Source: Gammaproteobacteria bacterium
Lineage (GTDB): Bacteria; Pseudomonadota; Gammaproteobacteria; Xanthomonadales; Xanthomonadaceae
Length of the DNA: 5,611 bases
Direction: 5' to 3'
Assembly: GCA_012510865.1 (NCBI GenBank)
Contig: JAAZHF010000026.1
Location: forward strand, 1-5,611
Numbering within the stretch: the first letter of the stretch is position 1; every line of letters begins with the position of its first letter. The notes under the pieces were generated by a model. The model had not been told where the DNA came from. It did no database searches and saw nothing but the letters and a program-made list of their open reading frames with translations. Shown piece after piece: positions 1 to 5,611 of this stretch. The translations under genes and the position numbers were made by a program.

Positions 1-1001
1 ACCACCGGCAGCAGGCCCGACACCATGCCGCCGTTCACGAGCACGTAGACGAACAGCGCCAGGCCCAGGGCGCCGGCGAGCAGGCGGCCGAAGCCGTCGC
101 GGGACTCGGCCGCGATCCACAGGCAGCGACCCACGACCACGAGGTAGAGCGCCAGCACGGTGACCACGCCGAACCAGCCGAACTCCTCGGACAGGACCGC
201 GAAGATGAAGTCGGTGGTGTGCTCGGGCACGTAGTTGAGGTGCGACTGCGAGCCCTGTCCCCAGCCCTGGCCGCCAAGGCCGCCGGAGCCGATCGCGATC
301 TTCGACTGGATGATGTTCCAGCCGGCGCCCAGGGGATCCGACTCCGGGTCGAGGAAGGTCAGGACCCGGTCCTTCTGGTACGGACGCAGCAGCCAGATCC
401 AGGCAGCCGGCGCCGCCGCGGCGACGGCCCCGGCGGCGGCCACGAACCACCACCACGACATGCCGGCCAGGTAAAGCACGAAGGCGCCGCTGGTGGCCAC
501 GAGCATCGCCGTGCCGAAGTCCGGCTGCAGCAGGATCAGCCCGGTCGGCACGGCCACCAGCAACATCCCCGCCACCGTGGTGACGAAGCCGGGCGGGGAC
601 TCGCGCTCGTTGAGGTACCAGGCCACCGCCATCGGCAGGCTGAGCTTGAGCAGCTCGGCGGGCTGGAAGTAGAACACGCCCAGGTCGAGCCAGTGCGCGC
701 CGCTTCGCCCCGTGCCCACGAACAGCACCGCCACCAGCGGCACCAGCGATGCGACGTAGGCGGCGGGCGCCGCGTCGCGGAGGCGCAGCAGCGGAACCCG
801 CGACAGCAGCCACATCACGCCCAGGCCGACGCCGTAGCGGGCGCCCTGCGACAGCACCAGCGCGGGAGTCTGGTTGCCGGCGCTGTGCAGCACCGCCAGG
901 CCGATGGCCATCAGCGCCAGCAGCGCGCCGAGCAGGATCCAGTCGAGCGTGCGCACGAAGCGCTGCAGCAACTCGAACAGGAAGCGGAGGATCGCGTTCA
1001 C
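1..1001 (-). CDS. rodA: RodA, SEDS-family peptidoglycan glycosyltransferase (3' end missing)
   Basis: RodA is the multi-pass inner-membrane polymerase that joins lipid II into glycan strands during elongation, working as a pair with PBP2. The visible part is 333 residues with no stop; E. coli RodA is about 370, so only some 35-40 C-terminal residues lie beyond the window. Hydrophobic segments are seen at about 18-38, 53-70, 80-97, 144-180, 185-205, 270-293 and 306-326. SEDS landmarks are GAHWLDLGVFYFQPAELLKL (about 102-121), LLQPDFGTAML (157-167) and VPEHTTDFIFAVLSEEFGWF (258-277), whose Asp264 matches the essential SEDS aspartate (D262 in E. coli RodA). The end, NGGMVSGLLPV, is the usual lead-in to the missing final segment. 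The start is GTG at 1001-999, which overlaps the mrdA stop as GTGA and has a good Shine-Dalgarno sequence 7 bases upstream. Nothing in the visible part suggests inactivation. Confidence 0.97.
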   Translation of the reverse strand, partial: MNAILRFLFELLQRFVRTLDWILLGALLALMAIGLAVLHSAGNQTPALVLSQGARYGVGLGVMWLLSRVPLLRLRDAAPAAYVASLVPLVAVLFVGTGRSGAHWLDLGVFYFQPAELLKLSLPMAVAWYLNERESPPGFVTTVAGMLLVAVPTGLILLQPDFGTAMLVATSGAFVLYLAGMSWWWFVAAAGAVAAAAPAAWIWLLRPYQKDRVLTFLDPESDPLGAGWNIIQSKIAIGSGGLGGQGWGQGSQSHLNYVPEHTTDFIFAVLSEEFGWFGVVTVLALYLVVVGRCLWIAAESRDGFGRLLAGALGLALFVYVLVNGGMVSGLLPV

Positions 1002-2977
1002 GGCCCCGCCTCCCCGCCGGCCTGCGCTCGCGCCGGCACCTGCACGCCGTCCACGACCATGGACACCGCGGACTCGACGTTGGCGAACAGGTCCACTGGC
1101 GGCGCCGGTTCGCCATCGGCGGGCGCGGGTGCCTCCGGCATCTCGCCCAGCAGCCAGGCATCGAAGATGCGCCGGGCGATGGGCGCGGCCGTGGCGCCGC
1201 CATAGCCGCCGTGCTCGACCACCACCACCAGCGCGATGGTCGGGTCCTCGGCCGGTGCATAGCCGGCGAACAGCGCCTGGTGGCGGAGGTGGTAGGGCAG
1301 GGTCCGCGGGTCCGTGCTGACGGTGCCGCGGCGGCCGACGCGCTGTGCGGTGCCGGTCTTGCCGGCCATGCGGTACGGCGCGCCGCGGGCCATCGCGGTG
1401 GCGGTGCCACGTCCGTGGATGGTGGCCTCCATGCCCTCCTGCACCGCGCGCAGGTGGGCCTGGTTGCCGGTGATGCGCGGCGCGTCGGCGCGCGGCAGGG
1501 GCGCCCAGGGCGCGTCGTATCCGCTGCGCCGCGCCTCCACCAGGCGCAGCGGGTTGAGCACGCCGCCGTTGGCGATGGCCGCGGTGCCCCGCGCCATCTG
1601 CAGCGCGGTGGCCACCCAGTAGCCCTGGCCGATGCCGGCGATGACGGTCTCGCCCGGGTACCAGGGCTCGCGGCTGTTGCGCGCCTTCCACTCCCGCGAG
1701 GGCACGATGCCGGCGGTTTCGCCGGTCAGGTCGATGCCGGTCGGTTCGCCGAAGCCGTAGCGGTGCATGTACTCCGCAAGGCGGTCGATGCCCATGTCGT
1801 AGGCGAGCTTGTAGTAGTAGTAGTTGATCGAGCGCGAGATCGAATCGCGCAGGTCGACCCAGCCCGCGGCGGGGCCGGCGTCGCGGTAGCCGCGGCTCTG
1901 CCCGGGGATGAAGAACTCGCCGGTGGAGAACACGCGGCTCTCCGGCGTTCGCAGACCGCTGTCGAGGCCGGCCAAGGCAACGAAGGGCTTCACGATCGAA
2001 CCCGGCGGCCCGCCGCCGAGGACGTTGCGGTTGAACAGCGGCCGCGCCGGGTCGTCCATCAGCGCCCGGTAGTCGGTGCTGGAGATGCCGTTGACGAACA
2101 GGTTGGGGTCGTAGCTGGGCAGGCTGACCATGGCCAGCACCTGGCCGGTCTTCGGGTCCACGGCCACGGCCGAACCGTGCATCTCGCCGAAGGCGAGCAC
2201 CATCGCCCGCTGCAGCTCGGCGTCGATCGACAGCTTCAGGTCGGCACCGGCGCTGGCCGGGACCAGGCCCAGGCGGCCGAGCGCGCGGCCCTCGACGTTG
2301 GTCTCGACCTGCTCGTAGCCCACGACGCCGCGCAGCGCCGCGTCGTAGTGGCGCTCCAGCCCGGTGCGGCCGGTGTGGGTGAACACGGCGTGGCCTTCCC
2401 CATAGCGGGCGATGTCGTCCTCGTCGGTGCGCCCGACGTAGCCGACCACGTGCGCGAGCAGTTCGCCGTAGGGATAGCGGCGGTTGAGATAGGGCACCAG
2501 CTCCACGCCGGGGAAGCGCCAGCGCTCGACCGCGAAGCGCGCGGCCTCCTCGTCGCTGATGCGCAGCTTCAGTGGGATCGCGCGGAAGGGGCGCGTTGCC
2601 CGGCGCGCGGCGTCGAAGCGCTCGATGTCCTGCGGCGTGAGCTCGACGATCTCCGCCAGCGCCTCGACCAGCGCATCGACGTCGCCGGCGTCCTCCGGCG
2701 TCACGTCGAGCCGGTAGGCGGGCACGTTGTCGGCCAGGATGCGGCCCTCGCGGTCCAGGATCAGGCCGCGCCCCGGGACCACCGGGCGCGGCTTGATGCG
2801 GTTGGCCTGCGAACGCTTGGCGTAGTCGTCGTGGTCGAGCACCTGGAGCTTGAAGTACCAGCCGGCGAGCCCGGCCATGGACAGCACCACCGCGACGAAG
2901 CCGAGCAGCGCCCGGGCGCGGAAGCGCCGCGCCTCCGCCTCCGGGTTGCGCAGGCGGCGGCCGCGCGGGCCCACCAT
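998..2977 (-). CDS. mrdA: Penicillin-binding protein 2 (class B transpeptidase of the elongasome)
   Basis: PBP2 is the periplasmic DD-transpeptidase that cross-links new glycan made by RodA; it is the target of mecillinam. From the ATG at 2977-2975 it has 659 residues (E. coli about 633). Order: short basic cytoplasmic N-terminus (1-22), one membrane anchor (about 23-41), a pedestal/dimerisation domain including RPVVPGRGLILDREGRILAD (64-83), then the transpeptidase domain from about 265. Active-site motifs are S327-I-V-K330 in GGPPGSIVKPF, S383-I-N385 and K540-T-G542 in MAGKTGTAQ. IGQGYWVATALQMA (449-462) is also typical. A Pro/Ala-rich tail follows from about 611. A longer frame begins at 3064, but that start would overlap mreD by 88 bases; the ATG at 2977 shares one base with the mreD stop (TGATG) and gives a normal family N-terminus. 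No clear Shine-Dalgarno sequence precedes it, so translation probably depends on mreD. Confidence 0.97.
   Translation of the reverse strand: MVGPRGRRLRNPEAEARRFRARALLGFVAVVLSMAGLAGWYFKLQVLDHDDYAKRSQANRIKPRPVVPGRGLILDREGRILADNVPAYRLDVTPEDAGDVDALVEALAEIVELTPQDIERFDAARRATRPFRAIPLKLRISDEEAARFAVERWRFPGVELVPYLNRRYPYGELLAHVVGYVGRTDEDDIARYGEGHAVFTHTGRTGLERHYDAALRGVVGYEQVETNVEGRALGRLGLVPASAGADLKLSIDAELQRAMVLAFGEMHGSAVAVDPKTGQVLAMVSLPSYDPNLFVNGISSTDYRALMDDPARPLFNRNVLGGGPPGSIVKPFVALAGLDSGLRTPESRVFSTGEFFIPGQSRGYRDAGPAAGWVDLRDSISRSINYYYYKLAYDMGIDRLAEYMHRYGFGEPTGIDLTGETAGIVPSREWKARNSREPWYPGETVIAGIGQGYWVATALQMARGTAAIANGGVLNPLRLVEARRSGYDAPWAPLPRADAPRITGNQAHLRAVQEGMEATIHGRGTATAMARGAPYRMAGKTGTAQRVGRRGTVSTDPRTLPYHLRHQALFAGYAPAEDPTIALVVVVEHGGYGGATAAPIARRIFDAWLLGEMPEAPAPADGEPAPPVDLFANVESAVSMVVDGVQVPARAQAGGEAGP
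1009..1013 (-). promoter_or_regulatory. Ribosome binding site of rodA
   Basis: On the minus strand GGAGG lies 7 bases before the GTG at 1001. It sits inside the last codons of mrdA, encoding part of the Gly-Glu-Ala-Gly-Pro C-terminus. It supports the GTG start over any downstream ATG and is the clearest Shine-Dalgarno sequence in the cluster. Confidence 0.75.
1811..1825 (-). repeat. (TAC)4 triplet run encoding four tyrosines in PBP2
   Basis: On the coding strand four identical TAC codons (1822-1811) encode Tyr386-Tyr389, directly after the S383-I-N385 active-site motif; the preceding AAC (1825-1823) extends the near-repeat. The family normally has aromatic residues here (E. coli has FFY), so the tyrosines are probably functional packing residues. 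The identical codons simply make a very short perfect triplet repeat. Confidence 0.6.
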
Positions 2978-2979
2978 CA
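2975..2979 (-). other. Stop-start junction TGATG between mreD and mrdA
   Basis: The mreD stop TGA (2979-2977) and the mrdA start ATG (2977-2975) share one A. Upstream of the ATG the message is C/G-rich with no recognisable GGAG-type element at the usual distance. This arrangement favours termination-reinitiation by ribosomes finishing mreD, which would tie PBP2 synthesis to MreD synthesis. The junction is read directly; the coupling is inferred. Confidence 0.7.
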
Positions 2980-3462
2980 GCGGCGGGCGCCGCGGCCCAT
3001 CCGCAGCGCGTCGAGCAGCACGAACAGGGGCGCCCACAGCAGCATGCCGGGGAGCGGCGCCCACCAGTAGGCCAGCGGCAGCACCGGTTCCCCGAGGCCA
3101 AGGTGGATCAGGGTGCTGATCACGCGGTCGTTGAGCAGCAGGCCGCCGATGGCGAGCGCCTGCTGGGGCATCGGGAAGAAGCGCAGCTGGGTGCGGAAGC
3201 GCTGCAGGATGAAGGTCATCACCACCAGCCGCAGCGCCTGTTCACCGAGCAGGCCGCCGAAGGCGAGGTCGGCCACCAGGCCGGCACCGAAGGCGAAGCC
3301 GAGCCCCACCCGCTCGCTGTCCTCGATCACCCAGTAGGCGACCACCAGCGCCAGCCAGTAGGGCCGCAGCGGCTGCAGCAGCGCCGGCATCGGCAGGAGG
3401 CCAAGCAGCAGTGCCATCAGCACGCTGACCGGAAGCACCCACAGGCGCGCGCGCCCGCTCAT
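2977..3462 (-). CDS. mreD: Rod shape-determining protein MreD
   Basis: MreD is a small integral membrane protein of the Rod complex that works with MreC to position or activate PBP2/RodA; it has no known catalytic activity. The gene encodes 161 residues, matching the family (E. coli 162). Hydrophobic segments are seen at about 7-28, 34-47, 52-75, 101-121 and 133-151, consistent with about five or six membrane passes. The most recognisable stretch is RPYWLALVVAYWVIEDSERV (33-52), followed by GAGLVADLAFGGLLGEQALR (59-78), which corresponds to the conserved MreD core (RP-WL-L---YW, then G---D---G-LLG--AL). The protein ends in a basic MGRGARR tail. The ATG at 3462-3460 overlaps the mreC stop as ATGA. 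Length, position between mreC and mrdA, and sequence all agree. Confidence 0.95.
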   Translation of the reverse strand: MSGRARLWVLPVSVLMALLLGLLPMPALLQPLRPYWLALVVAYWVIEDSERVGLGFAFGAGLVADLAFGGLLGEQALRLVVMTFILQRFRTQLRFFPMPQQALAIGGLLLNDRVISTLIHLGLGEPVLPLAYWWAPLPGMLLWAPLFVLLDALRMGRGARR

Positions 3463-4367
3463 CGCGGAGCGTCCCCGGACGGAGCCGCCCCGGCGGCGTC
3501 GCCGGCGCCGGGCGGCGCGGCGCCCACCGGCGCCTGGTCGCGCAGCAGCAGCACGTCGCGGCCGCGGTCGAGCTGGGCGGCGGCATCGACGTCGCCGACC
3601 AGGAAGGCACGGCTGTCGTCGGGGCGCAGCGCGGCGATGGTGCCGACGGGAAACCCGGGCGGGAAGCGGCCGCCCAGGCCCGAGGTCATCAGGATGTCGC
3701 CCACGCGGACGTCGCTGGACAGGGGCACGTTCCGCAGCTCGAGCACGTCGCTGCGCCCGGTGCCGTAGACGATCAGGCGCACCCCGGTGCGCGCCACCGC
3801 GACCGGCACCGCGTGGTCGGGGTCGGTGATCAGCAGCACCACGGCGGTGGTCGGGGTGGCCTCGATCACCTGTCCCACCAGGCCGCCGGCGTCGATCACC
3901 GCCTGGCCGCGGCGCACGCCGCTGCGGGCGCCGTAGTTGAGCATCAGGCGCTGGCGCGTCGGATCGAGGTCGACGTCGAGGATCGGCGCCAGTTGCACGT
4001 CCAGGCCACCGCGCTCGGCGGCGCCGAGCAGGCCGCGCAGGCGCGCGTTCTCCTCGGCCTCGACCTGCAGGCGGGCCTGCCGGGCCGCGGCCAGCAGCAG
4101 CTCGTTGCGGAGGAGCCGGTTCTCCTCGGACAGGCGCGCGCGGGTCGCGGCGTCGTCGCGCATGCTCTCGCCCAGCCGCGACGGCAACCCGGCAAGCCAC
4201 CAGACCGGCTGCATGGCCACGCTGGCGTAGCCGCGGGCCTGGGCCAGCCAGTCGCCGCGGTGGTCGAGCACGATCAGCGATACCGACAGCGCCAGGTAGG
4301 CCAGCAGCTTCAGCGTACCGGCGACGTCACTGGATCGGGGGGCGGCGGGACCGGCGTAGGCGGGCAC
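3459..4367 (-). CDS. mreC: Rod shape-determining protein MreC
   Basis: MreC is a bitopic inner-membrane protein whose periplasmic domain self-assembles and binds PBP2, switching on the RodA-PBP2 pair. The gene encodes 302 residues. Order: short N-terminus, one membrane segment (about 18-36, KLLAYLALSVSLIVLD), a heptad-like coiled coil (about 71-118, rich in Leu, Glu, Arg and Ala, including SEENRLLRNELLLAAARQ), then the two beta-barrel subdomains (about 122-276). The sequence LMLNYGARSGVRRGQAVID (141-159) and TSGLGGRFPPGFPVG (228-242) are MreC signatures. A low-complexity Ala/Gly/Pro tail (about 279-302) follows; such tails vary across the family. The start is GTG at 4367-4365, 23 bases after the mreB stop. 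An in-frame stop lies just upstream and the next in-frame Met (52) would remove the membrane anchor, so GTG is the only sensible start although no good Shine-Dalgarno sequence precedes it. The end overlaps mreD by 4 bases. Confidence 0.95.
   Translation of the reverse strand: MPAYAGPAAPRSSDVAGTLKLLAYLALSVSLIVLDHRGDWLAQARGYASVAMQPVWWLAGLPSRLGESMRDDAATRARLSEENRLLRNELLLAAARQARLQVEAEENARLRGLLGAAERGGLDVQLAPILDVDLDPTRQRLMLNYGARSGVRRGQAVIDAGGLVGQVIEATPTTAVVLLITDPDHAVPVAVARTGVRLIVYGTGRSDVLELRNVPLSSDVRVGDILMTSGLGGRFPPGFPVGTIAALRPDDSRAFLVGDVDAAAQLDRGRDVLLLRDQAPVGAAPPGAGDAAGAAPSGDAPR
3472..3476 (-). promoter_or_regulatory. Possible ribosome binding site of mreD
   Basis: GGGGA on the minus strand ends 9 bases before the mreD ATG at 3462, inside the last codons of mreC. 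It is a moderate match to the anti-Shine-Dalgarno sequence. It may act together with coupling through the 4-base ATGA overlap with mreC. Confidence 0.4.
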
Positions 4368-4390
4368 TGTCGGGGCCGGGCTCTGTCAGT

Positions 4391-5611
<1,221 letters not shown>

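Noticed and set aside
219..1205. A 328-codon plus-strand frame opposite rodA and the end of mrdA
   Set aside because: It lies across the junction of two real minus-strand genes and encodes Gln/His/Arg/Ala-rich sequence typical of antisense translation of membrane-protein codons.
2978..3064. A longer N-terminus for PBP2 starting at 3064
   Set aside because: It would add 29 Ala/Arg/Pro-rich residues inside mreD and overlap that gene by 88 bases. The ATG at 2977 abuts the mreD stop and gives the normal distance to the membrane anchor.
749..3070. A 773-codon open frame on the plus strand spanning the whole of mrdA
   Set aside because: It is exactly antisense to a convincing PBP2 gene. In very GC-rich DNA with G/C at third positions, stops are rare on the opposite strand. 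The product is Arg/Ala/Gly/His/Val-rich low-complexity sequence without a recognisable domain or ribosome binding site.
3463..4200. A long minus-strand frame that contains mreD but begins at 4200 within mreC
   Set aside because: Only its last 161 codons are MreD-like. The upstream part is an Arg/Pro/Ala-rich shadow of mreC in another frame, so the start at 3462 is preferred over a fusion.

Overview
The window carries one minus-strand gene cluster for rod-shape determination and elongation-phase peptidoglycan synthesis. In transcription order (right to left) it reads mreB, mreC, mreD, mrdA (PBP2), rodA, and rodA is cut off by the left edge. Every reading frame with recognisable family motifs belongs to this set. 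The long plus-strand frames are stop-free antisense shadows of GC-rich genes.

The DNA is very GC-rich (about 70% by eye, with strong G/C preference at third codon positions). MreB closely follows the E. coli protein in length (347 residues) and in its N-terminal membrane-targeting start. The gene order, base composition, and wording of MreB and PBP2 suggest a gammaproteobacterium, most likely of the Xanthomonadaceae/Lysobacterales (Lysobacter- or Luteimonas-like). That placement is an inference from memory of the family, not a search.

Layout: 5435-5611 is non-coding, with a candidate extended -10 promoter near 5521-5529 and a GC-rich leader containing short potential hairpins. mreB occupies 4391-5434. 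After a 23-base gap, mreC (4365-4367 GTG start) runs to 3459. mreD (2977-3462) overlaps mreC by 4 bases. mrdA (998-2977) shares one base with the mreD stop. rodA (GTG at 999-1001) overlaps the mrdA stop by 4 bases and continues past position 1. No terminator or internal promoter is evident between the genes, so they probably form one mRNA with translational coupling at the last three junctions.

Together the products form the Rod complex. MreB filaments lie on the inner face of the cytoplasmic membrane. MreC and MreD link them to the periplasm. RodA polymerises glycan strands from lipid II, and PBP2 cross-links the peptides. I see no novel system here. The points worth a second look are details: the PBP2 active-site motif set, a run of four tyrosine codons beside it, the tightly overlapped gene junctions with variable ribosome binding sites, and the mreB leader.
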